A stretch of DNA of 64,000 nucleotides from Schizochytrium sp. TIO01. Its lineage: Eukaryota; Sar; Bigyra; Thraustochytrida; Thraustochytriidae. The notes beneath the pieces were generated by a model that was not told where the DNA came from, did no database searches, and saw nothing but the letters and a program-made list of their open reading frames with translations. Position 1 is the stretch's first letter. Each line of letters begins with the position of its first letter. Of this stretch, positions 32,980 through 43,520 are shown piece by piece. The position numbers were made by a program, and so were the translations under genes. The stretch spans positions 3,604,501 through 3,668,500 of the forward strand of contig SMSO01000034.1 of NCBI GenBank assembly GCA_004764695.1. The letters are read 5' to 3'.

Positions 32980-34236
32980 GGTGCTGAGTGATTGATTGAT
33001 CGAACGGGCGTCGACGTCGTTCTCCAACACCAACTCACGTAGAGGAGGCCTTTTACTTGTCTATAAGTAAGTGACCCAAAGTCAAGTCTCACGGCAGCAG
33101 GCGAGAGTGTAGTTTAGAAACTTTTCGCCCGAGCGATTCGAGTCTGCCTTGGGCAGGCAAAGCGCGCCGCTCTTTTCTATTCAGGATCTAGGACCCAATC
33201 AACGTCCAATTACTGACTACCCACCTCTAAGTAACAAACAACTAATCTATCAATTCCCTAACGAGATTTCGTCAGACACGCCGTGACGCGTAACAGAAAG
33301 AAAGAAGCCTTGTCTTCAGCTCCTCGCAACGAACAAGGCCCCCGGTCACGAGACGCCGAGTCCACGGCGACGTCGCACCACGATACTTACTGTCCAGATT
33401 CCAGCGACACTGCAGCAGCAGGAGGTCTCTGCGATGGCCCTCGCCTCCGGTGGGAATCCACGAGTAGATCGATCGATATATATAGATCGATTGATTCTTA
33501 AGCTCCCTTGCTCGAGCTCAAGAATCAGGAAATAGATCTAAACTGCTAAATTAATGTAATGCAAAAGATACCGCTCGAAATAGTAAATATCCGACCTCGA
33601 GACTGCACAAGTCGCGTCTCCCAGATCGCCCAAAGCCTCAGGTTTTCTCTATTTCGGGTTTGCAGGTCTGTGAATTGCCAAGCGATCTGAGGACCTCGAA
33701 TGCACCTGTCGGTAGGTATGTATGAATGTATGTATGTATGTATATACGGTATGTCTGCAATCGATCGACAGACAACTTTAGCTTTTGCAATGGACCCAAA
33801 TCCTTTTTCCCTCATGGCTTGGAGGCCAGGTTCCTAGGCCCAGTCCTACCGCCGCCTACGCGGAACTCGAGAGAGGAAAGGACTGTTACTGTTTCCATCA
33901 AAGACAAACAAAAGTTTAATTGAAATGGGCGTGTAAACGTGAAAAACCATTTCATTCCGGTAACTTGGACTACCAGCTGCCTAGTTAGGTACCTCCCCAC
34001 CCACTTACCTGAGTAAGTTGCCGACGAAGACGATGTGAAAATGGGCAAATAAATGTGCATGATGAATATGTACGCAGTACGAAGTTCGAGAGTTTGTTGA
34101 AAAGATTTAGTTTTAATTTTAAGTGAGAAACAGGATTTTACTTTGTTCAAAGTCATAATCTAAATAACACTGAGGTCGATAAATAAGAAAGCAACCTCGA
34201 GAAGATCGCGGAGTTCCATCCATCCAGCCCGTGGAG
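32980..34236. other. Divergent intergenic region with ATGT microsatellite
   Basis: Promoter-side DNA of CPT2, GC-richer close to the start codon. A GTAT/ATGT tetranucleotide run lies at about 33715-33743, and an ATCGAT-rich palindromic patch at 33465-33495. No gene is supported. Confidence 0.45.
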
Positions 34237-34446
34237 ATGGCCTCGGAAAGCTTAACCCGCGGCCTGAAGGGAGGCCTCCGGAGCCTCTTTGTGCGTTCCT
34301 GCGCCTCCCCGGCTCCTGCCAGTGCGCCTACCTCTGAGGACGCTCTCGAAGCGAGTGGAAGTATTCCAGCTCTCTCTTTGTTTGGCTATCTTTTGTGGAT
34401 TCTGTACTTTTTTCAAGATGATCAAGAGCCTGCAGAAACGAGGTAA
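34237..34446 (+). CDS. Possible GC-rich small ORF or first exon
   Basis: The ATG opens 69 codons starting MASESLTRGLKGGLRSLFVRSC and an Ala/Pro/Ser stretch, which resembles a mitochondrial presequence. It then becomes hydrophobic (LFGYLLWILYFF) where a pyrimidine-rich, TTTTTTCAAG-ending segment suggests an intron. Downstream, another frame (34420-34726) continues with MIKSLQKRGKINPQSS and Arg-rich helix-like sequence. The block from 34220 to 34680 is markedly more GC-rich than its flanks. A small spliced gene is plausible but the splice junctions cannot be fixed by eye. Confidence 0.3.
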   Translation: MASESLTRGLKGGLRSLFVRSCASPAPASAPTSEDALEASGSIPALSLFGYLLWILYFFQDDQEPAETR

Positions 34447-34973
34447 AATCAATCCGCAGAGCTCGCGGGTTCTGAGGCGCCTAAGGTGCGCAGCGGACGG
34501 CCTCCTGCGCCCAGAGAGTCTGGAGAGTGTGCGTGCGTTGATTGCCGCTACCTCCACGACTCCATGGTTCCCGTGCGAGCTCGGGGGCCTGCACTGGCGG
34601 CGAAGTTCCTACCAATTTCAATGTTGTAATGCACATCGCAATCTGCGCCAATTCGCGCGAAATCGCTTACGGGGTTTAGTGGCCTATTGCACGTCTTTAA
34701 GTCTCTTTGTAATATGTACCGAATAGTTGGATTGAACAAAAAGAAGGAGAGGGAATAATGCACTTCTTCGGTGTATAGAATAGGTTATTTGGTCGAAGGC
34801 ATCAAGAAATAATTCAAGAAATAAGTCGCTCCTGAGAGCCGCCAGCTCGAACACGAAAGCAGCGCCTGCTGTAAAGTGATTAGGCCTTGTGCAGAGGCCG
34901 TGCGAGATCAAAGGACGGAAACCACTCTTAGGTTGTTTCTGGGGCATCTAGTCCAGCAAATCTGGCTTGTAGT

Positions 34974-37184
34974 ATGCGTGTAGAGGGCGTGGCGAGACCC
35001 TCAGTTGCCGATGCTTACATCTGGGTGGACCATAGCGACGAGGAGAGCCGCCGCGATGAGAGTGGTGGAAATGCGAGCTATGCTAAGATCAAAGCTGCTA
35101 ATGGAAAGCATTGGGTTGCAGTCAAGTTAAGGAGTCGAAAAGACCTCACAAGTGCATCAAGAGTTCAATTGCAGCTGTGGTCAGCTGCTAAACGCGAGAA
35201 GGCTCCAACAAACAAGACATTGCCAGCTGATGCCAACGCAATCATTGCCAGCGAATGGGTAGCTAATGTGCTGGCTTGTAATGAGACCGAACAAGACGTA
35301 GTAATTGAATATGAAGGCTTGCCACTAGACCAAACACCCACGGCCACAGAGGTAACGATTAAAGCTTCGAGCCTCCGATCGCACGATGTTGATATGCGTT
35401 ACGGATCTGTGGTAATGAAAGACTGTATCGCTGGCTTGGATATGTTTGGTAAATCTCGCGGTATCGTAACAAGGATTCGTTCTCGTCATAGCGATGACGA
35501 AGACATTGCTCTGATCGGACCATTCACAGAGTTTGTATTGAAGTCTTCTGAAGATGAAGATGATATCGCCACCAAGGAAGGCCCCAAAGGTTTTACAGAC
35601 TCAAGCACTTGGCTGGATGCGATGGTGCGGGAGCTTGGGCCGCATGTACGAGCTGCTGCTCAGGAATCCATCACCCGCTTTAGTCGTGCTTTTCAAAACC
35701 TACGGCAATCGCATTTACAACCATGCTACGGGCGTAGTATCCTTATTTCGGGACCCTCTGGTGTTGGTAAATCGATTTTTGCCTCAACACTTGCAAGAAC
35801 AGGTGGTGCCAATTATCGTGTGGTACACCCAACACAATTCTTTCGTTCTGCGAAAGGTGAAGGTGAGGCAGCCCTCATGTTTGATTTGCTATTCAACAAA
35901 AACCAGGGAAAACCTCATATTATTGCAATCGAGCAGATGGACCTTTTTGATCTTGGCAGTGACCTTGGTCGCGTTCTCGTTGCAGCTATTGATCGCCTCT
36001 TTGCCCAGCGCTCACCACCAGTGTTTATTGTTGGTATCACTGACGCATTAGATCGCATTGGTGCTGATTTACGGAGTGCACAACGCTTTGGTAAATCCAT
36101 TCAGTTGGCAGGGCCGATTGGTCTAATTGAACGCAAAGCCTTGGCAGAAAAGCTTTTTATCCGTGCTTTTGGCCGTGAGCTTCCTCCCGAGCATGTTCTT
36201 GCAACACTTGTGGAAGCTCTTGCGCGGCGTGCAAATGGCCGCCTTCCTGCTGAGATGGATGCTGCAGCTCGTGCGATCGTCATTGAATGCGTTCGCAATG
36301 GAAACAGAGAAATCGATGTTGATACTGCCGAGCTTCAGGTTGCCCAGGCTCTGAATAAAGTAGGTGCAGCAAGCCTTAAGGATAGCAATGTACTTACGAC
36401 AGGTTTGCATGTTGGCAATAAAAGTTTACACTGGGACTCGGTCATCGGCGGCCTTTATGAAGCCAAACGAGGTCTTGACACTGCTGTGATGCTGCCTTTG
36501 CGTGATCAAGAGGCAATGGCACGCCTCGGACTTCGTTCAGGACCCCGCGGAGTACTTTTATACGGCCCATCAGGCAATGGCAAAACTTTGCTTGCACGCA
36601 GTCTTGCCAACATGCTTGACCAAGAAGGCTTAGCCAATTTTGTAGCAGTCTCTTGCCCAGAGTTGGTCTCCAAGGTTGTTGGTGCTTCTGAAGCTGCTAT
36701 CGGGGCGCTTTTCCGCCGAGCTGCTGCAGCTGCACCTTGCATCGTATTTCTTGATCAAATTGATGCTCTGGCTCCACGTCGTGGCCAAGATAGTACCTCG
36801 GAACAATCAATGGACCGTCTCTTAAGTATGTTGTTAACTGAAATGGATGGCATCCATGCCAAATCTCACACAGCTCATGAGCGTCCTGTTATTGTATTGG
36901 CGGCAACTGATCGCCGGGCCTCTCTTGATCCTGCAATTTTACGCCCTGGTCGTTTTGATGAACATATCTTCGTCGGTCCGCCTGAGTCCCAAGAAGAGCA
37001 GATCGCCGTTGCGCAGATTGCGCTGCAAAATACCCCTTTTACATCTGCAAAAGCTAAGGATGATTTCATTGCGTCATTAATTCAAAGTGAAGACTTTCCC
37101 TCAGCAGCTCATCTCTGTGCAAAGGCTCATGCTGCTGTGATCGCAGCTCTTCGACGCAACCCCAAGCTTGCATGTATGGAGTGA
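34974..37184 (+). CDS. Tandem AAA+ ATPase, SPATA5L1/AFG2-PEX1 type, with altered Walker B motifs
   Basis: The protein has 736 residues and one exon. A beta-rich N-domain of about 190 residues precedes two AAA modules. D1 (about 255-430) has Walker A GPSGVGKS (K266), but its Walker B reads IIAIEQMD (E320, Q321) in place of hydrophobic-Asp-Glu. D2 (about 495-700) has Walker A GPSGNGKT (K537) and Walker B IVFLDQIDALAPRRG with Gln at 595 where the catalytic Glu is expected. The second region of homology LDPAILRPGRFDEHI, with its arginine fingers, is intact. ATP binding is likely kept; hydrolysis is probably impaired in both rings. The length matches SPATA5L1 (about 750) better than PEX1 or PEX6 (about 1,000), but CPELVSKVVGASEAAI and LAPRRGQDST are also PEX1-like, so the subfamily is open. 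Confidence 0.88.
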   Translation: MRVEGVARPSVADAYIWVDHSDEESRRDESGGNASYAKIKAANGKHWVAVKLRSRKDLTSASRVQLQLWSAAKREKAPTNKTLPADANAIIASEWVANVLACNETEQDVVIEYEGLPLDQTPTATEVTIKASSLRSHDVDMRYGSVVMKDCIAGLDMFGKSRGIVTRIRSRHSDDEDIALIGPFTEFVLKSSEDEDDIATKEGPKGFTDSSTWLDAMVRELGPHVRAAAQESITRFSRAFQNLRQSHLQPCYGRSILISGPSGVGKSIFASTLARTGGANYRVVHPTQFFRSAKGEGEAALMFDLLFNKNQGKPHIIAIEQMDLFDLGSDLGRVLVAAIDRLFAQRSPPVFIVGITDALDRIGADLRSAQRFGKSIQLAGPIGLIERKALAEKLFIRAFGRELPPEHVLATLVEALARRANGRLPAEMDAAARAIVIECVRNGNREIDVDTAELQVAQALNKVGAASLKDSNVLTTGLHVGNKSLHWDSVIGGLYEAKRGLDTAVMLPLRDQEAMARLGLRSGPRGVLLYGPSGNGKTLLARSLANMLDQEGLANFVAVSCPELVSKVVGASEAAIGALFRRAAAAAPCIVFLDQIDALAPRRGQDSTSEQSMDRLLSMLLTEMDGIHAKSHTAHERPVIVLAATDRRASLDPAILRPGRFDEHIFVGPPESQEEQIAVAQIALQNTPFTSAKAKDDFIASLIQSEDFPSAAHLCAKAHAAVIAALRRNPKLACME

Positions 37185-38590
37185 GAAATCACCGTGCTAG
37201 CATCCTAATTCTTTCAGGATGGGTGGCATTTATAGTGTGGCTCCTTTTCAAACGTTCCAAAACTGCGAATCGAACCTCGTGGCGGACCTGATGGAACCGA
37301 ATTGGGATTGTTTTGGTCGCAATTGCTTGGTCTTCTGTATCATCATTTTTTAAATGCTGGGAGGGGTTGTCTAAGCAAAATTGCTTATAGAATCAGGTTT
37401 TAAGTGATTACAACTATGTAAAATAGTCTTTTTTCAAAGTTCTTGTTTTTTGATACTCTGATCTTCTACTTTTGACATTTATTTCGCAATTCGAGCAAAA
37501 AGAGAGGACACCTAATGGCGTTCGTTTGTTATATATGGTCAGTAAATTTGAGTTAGAAAAGAGCCAAAGTAACTTGCCTCTGTCAGTTCTTGCACGTCAT
37601 GCGTAAAATCTGCAAATTGTTGTCATCGTACCAATTTTGTCTTGATCTCAGCGCCCATACTTTGTTCTTGCTTTGTTGCTTGGTTCTATCGGCAAAATAT
37701 CCCGTATCTTCATCAACCCTCTAATTCGACAATGTATGTTATCATTCGCGTCGTCGGCCTTTTCTTGCTTGATACGCCACTTCTATGTTCTTTCACATCG
37801 TGTGGCGCAGATTGGAATCGTCCACAGAAACTTAGGTTTGCCGTACTACCACTTTACAAGAAAAAGACCCTTTGTTATCTTCAATATCTTCAAACACAAC
37901 GGCTTCTGTAGAGCTGGTTTTGGCTCTATAGGTTGTCAACAACGCGATGTACCCAGTACTAGTAGCAAATCTAGTTTCCGAGCGAGCCGGTGCGGGCTAC
38001 CTACACTTTGTCTCTCTCTCTTTAGGGGCGGCGAGATGGCATTTTACCTGCCTTTCAGTGATGTAAATTGCAATTGCAACTGCAGGTTTCAATGATAATT
38101 CATTCGCGATGAACGAGACTCTCTGCTGGGCCCTACCCTTTGCCAGGACTAAAGGACTACGACTTGCAGAGCAAGTTCGCAATTCTAGGTTGAAACACCG
38201 TCTCAAAGTGCTGACTGACCTCTTTCGAGGGATAAACGCCATTATGTACCTTGCTTAGTTCAAGACTAAGTAGGATGGCAGTAGATAAACACTATGTGCA
38301 CTACCTAACAAATCCCTTTACTATTTATTTTCTTTCAAGGTGGTTTGCCTCGCATTCTTCATCGGCCGCAGCTGCGAGTGTGAATAAGCGAAGATCCCAT
38401 ACGGCCCTGAGATCTCTAACGCTTCTGTGATGTCCGTGCCCGTACCCCTGCAAGACGACCCGCATATATCTCCAGCTAGCAGCTGTTGTCTTTTGCGAGC
38501 TTCAGAACGGCTTCGTTTCTACCGTGAACGAAGAGAAAAAGAAAAGAACGCTGTTCCTGCTGGATTGTTAGTTATTTTACATTGTTATTA

Positions 38591-38623
38591 CTCTTCTTCT
38601 TCTTCTTCTTCTTCTTCTTCTTT
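38591..38623. repeat. (TTC)n microsatellite
   Basis: About eleven perfect TTC/CTT triplets in intergenic DNA. Confidence 0.9.
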
Positions 38624-39822
38624 TCATTATTCTTACTTAAATTTCCCGTTATGGCACAGCAGCACTACCTAAGTATGAGGCCCAACGTCGTCGATTCAGA
38701 CCACCGTGAAGCACAGGAATCGCAGAAAGAGCAACTCAACAAATCAAAAATAACGAAGAATATGTACCAACCTCTGGGCAGCTATTATTATGTACAAACT
38801 TGAAGAAAGGCCATGTGCTTTGCAACGAAACTCTAGTTTTGGGAGCAACGCTGGGAGGAAATGAGGAAATGGCCTTCCACTTATCTGCGCACATCAGTTG
38901 AGGCGTATTTCTGTGATTGGCTGTCCGAGCGAATGGCACCTTTTGGGGTTTTATACTTTGAGTAAAATGAACTTGCTGCGACGCAGATTTGTTTAGGGAT
39001 GGCCAGCAGCCCTGGCATGACCGGTTGACCTTACAAGTAGACACAAATACTCTTCGGAAAGAGGCGTTTGCGAGACTTTAGGCTGGCGTTGAAGAAATTA
39101 ATTTCGCTCGAGCCGTTGCTAGATTTTAGATTCTAGCAAAGCTTGATTCACCGAGACTCCGTGATAAGATCGACCTGCGAAGAAGAGCTAATTCCAAATA
39201 AGAAGGGACAAATGAATCAATCGATGACAGCAAGCTCTCTCCATTAGAGCTAGAGACGGGCCCACACCAGTATGGGTTCCCCGTGTGTACTCTTTCTGTT
39301 TATTATTCTCTCTATTATTCTTTTGTTTAAAACCCCAAAAATTGACAGTACTAGAACGACGATATTAGTTTTAATTTCAGTGTTTTAATAAGTAAACAAA
39401 TAAATAAAACTAAATAAATAAGAAAAAGACATTTAGAAAAGGCATTCTGTATGTAAATTCTCGTTGTGTCTTTGTTTATCTTTCCTTTCATCTCTAGTGC
39501 TTCAATCGCAGTTTTTCTCCTCCCGAGTGACATCATAACTTAGCTCTGCTGCGATGCCGCTCAAGTCATGCCCAAGAGCGAATTACGGGTAATGAATGCC
39601 CTCAACAGCCTGTCCATACTGATCCGGAGCCCGTCCATCCTCAGGGTCTCTTGAGTCCTCCCTCCGCTGCCACAGAGAAACAGAGAAACAGAGAAGACTC
39701 GCATTGGACGAGTTCTTGGCCTCCTCAGGATTTGAGAGGGCTTTGGAAAGCACACACACACTCTCACTCAGTGACGTGAAGGAGACCTCGGGCTTCCTGG
39801 TTCTTTCCGGGAAACAACTGAA

Positions 39823-39912
39823 GAGGAACTCGAACTCGAAGAGGAACTCGAACTCGAAGAGAAACTCGAACTCGAAGAGAAACTCGAACTCGAAGAGAAA
39901 CTCGAACTCGAA
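39823..39912. repeat. 18-bp minisatellite, five copies
   Basis: Five head-to-tail units of an 18-mer of the form GAGRAACTCGAACTCGAA. The first two copies have G and the last three A at the fourth base. Each unit holds two ACTCGA half-units. The array is open in the plus frame (Arg-Asn-Ser-Asn-Ser-Lys per unit), but no gene is supported around it. Confidence 0.9.
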
Positions 39913-40053
39913 GGGGAAAGAGACTTCGCTCGTGCATTGACAGGCACCGCGCTGAGTATTTCTTCATGCTCTGCTATGCGTCATGACCTCCCTCTAACTG
40001 AGTAGGTTGAAAGTGAAAGTGACGGTGTTTTGTGTGTTTCCAAAATTTTCAAC

Positions 40054-40143
40054 TTTTATTTATTTATTTATTTGTTTATATGTTTATTTGTTTATTTGTT
40101 TATTTGTTTATTTGTTTATTTGTTTATTTGTTTATTTGTTTTT
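40054..40143. repeat. (TTTATTTG)n / (TTTA)n microsatellite
   Basis: A (TTTA) run of about four units passes into about nine alternating TTTATTTG units, ending in a T-run. Confidence 0.9.
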
Positions 40144-40565
40144 TTAATGAAAAATCGATCAATAAAACTTTAAAAGGCACACTTGCTTGCTCTTCGGAAA
40201 AGAGCGTTGAATGCAGGACCAAGTTGATGCACCTTGCGCAGAACTCGGCGAAATCCTCGTCGTGGTTTCAGGGTAAGCCCGACCAGCGCTCAGAAGAGCT
40301 TCTTTAGCTGCATTGTGCTATGGAGGGCCCGGAGCTGCTCCTCAACGCGCAGGTCATCGTCAAAGTGGTTTGGCTTCTTCGTTCTGTTGTGTCCTCGATC
40401 TTAAGAATTGTTATTATCACTACTTTAAAAATAAACAACAAATTTAATTTTAAAAAATGAACTAAGAAAACTACTGGAGAAGCTCATCCTTGCTTCATAC
40501 CAGAAGAAAATGTAAAAAGGGAGAAAAGGCAAAGAAAGAGAAGAAGAAAGGTGTTTTTTCGTTTT

Positions 40566-40622
40566 GTCTGTTTGTTTGTTTGTCTGTTTGTTTGTTTGTT
40601 TGTTTGTCTGTTTGTTTGTTTG
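40566..40622. repeat. (TTTG)n microsatellite with TCTG variants
   Basis: About fourteen tetranucleotide units, mostly TTTG with regularly spaced TCTG variants. Confidence 0.9.
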
Positions 40623-41211
40623 CAAAAGAGAGAAAGAAAGCGCTCATAGTCACTCATAGGCACTCATGGAAATCACTACATACATAACATGCATGATTTT
40701 TGAGGAAGCACAAGCTTCGCTGACTAGTCTCGCTGACTCCTCCCCGTCGACCGAGGCACTTGAGCGCAGGTAAATAGACAGGAGAGGAGCAGACTTATTG
40801 AATCGCGGCATGGAATGCTGATGGCCAAATAGTGGGTTACTCGACTGCTGCAGGAGTGATCGAAGAGATAGCTATTGCCTGTCTTTATTTTGCTTGCTGG
40901 GTCGGCAGGTTTCTTGATACGGGCAGCAGAGAGAGGCATCGACCCCTTTCTGATCCTTGGCTGCAGTCTAATTAGAAACAAAAAATGAAAAGTAAAATTC
41001 AACATAAATAAATACTCTTTCTGTTTTTCTTTTTCTAGTTTAATTAAAAATAGTCATATGTAGGTGTACATAAATTTGTCTTGATTCTTTTACTGGCTGA
41101 AAGTCTCTGTTTCTAGGCTCGTCTTCGAATTCTTCGGGTTTCTTTACTGTCAAATAGAGTTTGTTTGCTTGGAAAGAGAAACACGCAAAGTGACTTTGCT
41201 CCAGATATAGT

Positions 41212-41264
41212 TTGTTGGGTTTGGTTTGGTTTAGTTTAGTTTGGTTTGGTTTAGTTTAGTTTTA
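41212..41264. repeat. (TTTGG/TTTAG)n pentanucleotide repeat
   Basis: Paired pentamers: two TTTGG-type units alternate with two TTTAG-type units for about ten units. This higher-order period of about 20 bp indicates expansion of a compound unit. Confidence 0.85.
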
Positions 41265-41952
41265 TTACATTTTTATAATAAATGAAATGCTGTTCATAAC
41301 GTAGAACGTCATCCTGAGCAGCAGATACCGCTGAGATGGCAACAAAGAGCCTTGGGTGGAATCCCACTCCGTCTGCAGATATGGCTCGTGCACATCAACA
41401 TAGAGTGATGGAGGTTAAACTTTGAAGGGTGCTCTGGAGAAGGAAGGAGGTTCTCGTCGAAGTCAGCGGCAAGCTGCTCGATATGTTAGGTTGCGATTGG
41501 TCCAAGGGTGTGAACGGAAGGCGAACGATTTTTATTTAATGATGGTTCTTAGAACTCTTTATAAACGAACTAGTAATGAGGGGGCGGATTCTTTTTAAAG
41601 GTTAGAATTCGCGATTAGTTATTCTTACTTTTTACAATAACATTACTAACTCATAATTCATTCGTTCTTTTGTGTGATGAACCATTGTAAGAGTGCTGAA
41701 TGCTCTTCTCCAAATAAACGCGCTGGGCGAACTGCGAGCAATAGCAAAACCAGAACTCCCGTGCCGAGACGAGACGAGAGAGAGGCGATATCACGGGCGA
41801 GTGTCTATTTGATCAAGATCCTAATTGACAGTCCAGAGCAACACCAGCGAGGGGGCCTTATCGTAATCTTAAGAGATTAACTGCCTTAGAAACTAGCCAA
41901 ACCCGTACATTGATTGCTCACAGAACTCAAGAGAAAACCAAAAACCTTCAAG

Positions 41953-42894
41953 ATGACTACGCGATTATCAATGCTTGGAAACCTCAAGAGTGCTCTTACT
42001 ATCATGCGAAGAGCAAGCAGGGCTGACTCCATCTCCATGAATGCCCTCAAAAATGCTGAAGGAGTAGTATTTCTCTCATCCTTGAAGGGAGCTTGGTTCT
42101 TCTCTGGGGCTTTGGGACGCGGTATTTTCCTCAAACGCAACGACGATGGCTCGTGGAGCAACCCTGTAGCTATTGTGCTTGCACAAGGTGGAGCTGGATT
42201 CCAATTTGGGCTTCACAAAGAGCAGGTTCTTATTGTCCTCAACTCTCGCAGGGCTGTTCGCCGCTTCGAGAACTTTGGCAGCCTGCAAATCACTGGGGAT
42301 ATCTCTGTAACAACAGGCGTTGGAGCTGTCTTACATGGTGGTCTTGCCATTAACCAGCGCTCTATTTCGGGTGTAAGTGCATTTGGAATTTCAAGAGGCT
42401 TGTTTTTTGGCCTCTCCCTGGAAGGCATGATTGTTGCTACAAATCCTCAACAGAATTGGAGCTTTTACCAAACTCGCGGCGCTTCGCAAAAGAGAATCTT
42501 CGCTGGTGTGATCGCAGTTCCTGAAGGGCGCAAAAGAGAGGCGATCATTCGTCTGCATCACGCACTTGAGAACCTCTCCAAGGGGCTGCCTCTCCAAGCA
42601 CAGGCCGAAATCTTGCAAAAGAAAATCGAGGAAGCAGATAACACACACGAATTCTCGCCCATCAACATTGGAGAAGACTATGTCGACAGTGACTCGTCCG
42701 ATGATGGTCGCAAAGACAGCGATACCAATTCTCTTGATGACCTTGGATACGGGGATATTCAAACTATCCAGTCTTTTGTAGCATCTCCTGAAAAAGGAAA
42801 TATTAAACAGGGGAACATTTTAGAAAAGAAGAAGGCAAAGGTACCTCCGCCGCGGGAGCTCTCTTTCGAGTTCGAATCCTTAGCTCGGATTTGA
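41953..42894 (+). CDS. SYLF (Ysc84/SH3YL1) domain protein
   Basis: SYLF domains bind phosphoinositides, and in Ysc84 also actin, at endocytic sites. The ATG at 41953 gives 313 residues. The SYLF block spans roughly residues 20-215: ALKNAEGVVFLSSLKGAWFFSG, GRGIFLKRNDDGSWSNPVAIVLAQGGAGFQFGLHKEQVLIVLN, then ITGDISVTTGVGAVLHG and AFGISRGLFFGLSLEGMIV. This is the full order of conserved segments in the family. Unlike SH3YL1 and Ysc84 there is no SH3 domain. The C-terminal 100 residues are acidic and low-complexity (EDYVDSDSSDDGRKDSD) and include a short proline motif (KVPPPREL) that could be an SH3 ligand. Convergent with the TIR/HET-TPR gene, 626 bp away. Confidence 0.9.
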   Translation: MTTRLSMLGNLKSALTIMRRASRADSISMNALKNAEGVVFLSSLKGAWFFSGALGRGIFLKRNDDGSWSNPVAIVLAQGGAGFQFGLHKEQVLIVLNSRRAVRRFENFGSLQITGDISVTTGVGAVLHGGLAINQRSISGVSAFGISRGLFFGLSLEGMIVATNPQQNWSFYQTRGASQKRIFAGVIAVPEGRKREAIIRLHHALENLSKGLPLQAQAEILQKKIEEADNTHEFSPINIGEDYVDSDSSDDGRKDSDTNSLDDLGYGDIQTIQSFVASPEKGNIKQGNILEKKKAKVPPPRELSFEFESLARI

Positions 42895-43520
42895 GTATGT
42901 CATATTTACGCGCCTGCTTTTCCTGCTCGAACGCACATGGATAGGTGCCCAACTGTAGCAAATGACCGCCATTCAGTGTACAGCGCTGGCAAGTCAAATT
43001 ATATGAGCCCTCCTTTGTGCGATCCTTGTTTTGTTGATTGATGTTTCACCCTTTTTGCTATCGAACTATGCATTCGCATGCGGAGCAAGAACAACCAGTG
43101 TACCAGCAATTGTAGCCTTTTTTTAAAAAAAAAATATGTCTTTCTTTGAAAATAGTAATCAAGTTCTTCACACCATATATTTTATGCACCGAGCATCTAT
43201 AACTATACGAAGGTTGGTTCACAGTTCAACAGTAGTTGTAAGACTAGAAGACACTCTCTGTGTTACCATGGCAGCAATTCTTAGTTTAGTTTGCTTTAAA
43301 TTGAGTTTTAAACTTTGCATGTCTTTTTCATGAGATTCTGAAGAAACTATACTGGGTATTATTTCAAGACAAGACGCAAAAATTATCTAAACAGATTATT
43401 TTTCGGGGGACGCAGACAAGTACTATATGCTACAATGCGATGACGACAAGTAGTGAGGTCTTTCACGAGGCAAAATGGAACTTGTAAGCGCAGGTTGTGA
43501 GGAGTGGTGTATGTTCATGT
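42895..43520. other. Convergent 3' spacer, no gene seen
   Basis: AT-rich spacer with an A-run near 43123-43133. Presumably the two 3' UTRs; nothing else recognised. Confidence 0.5.

Larger units (their letters stand above)
37185..41952. other. 4.8-kb intergenic region rich in simple repeats
   Basis: The only gap between two same-strand genes in the window. It holds five tandem repeats listed separately and AT-rich DNA. Short open frames (for example 38430-38672 plus, ending in a Ser run made by the TTC repeat) are not convincing genes. No transposase, terminal repeat or RNA gene is recognised. Confidence 0.45.

Noticed and set aside
37258-37300. A minus-strand B-box-like word (GGTTCGATTCG) after the AAA+ gene.
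   Set aside because: The flanking bases do not form a five-base T-stem and there is no A-box or acceptor stem at the right distance.
41212-41264. The TTTAG/TTTGG array as an interstitial telomere repeat.
   Set aside because: The units do not match the TTAGGG or TTTAGGG telomere repeats and lack a GGG run.
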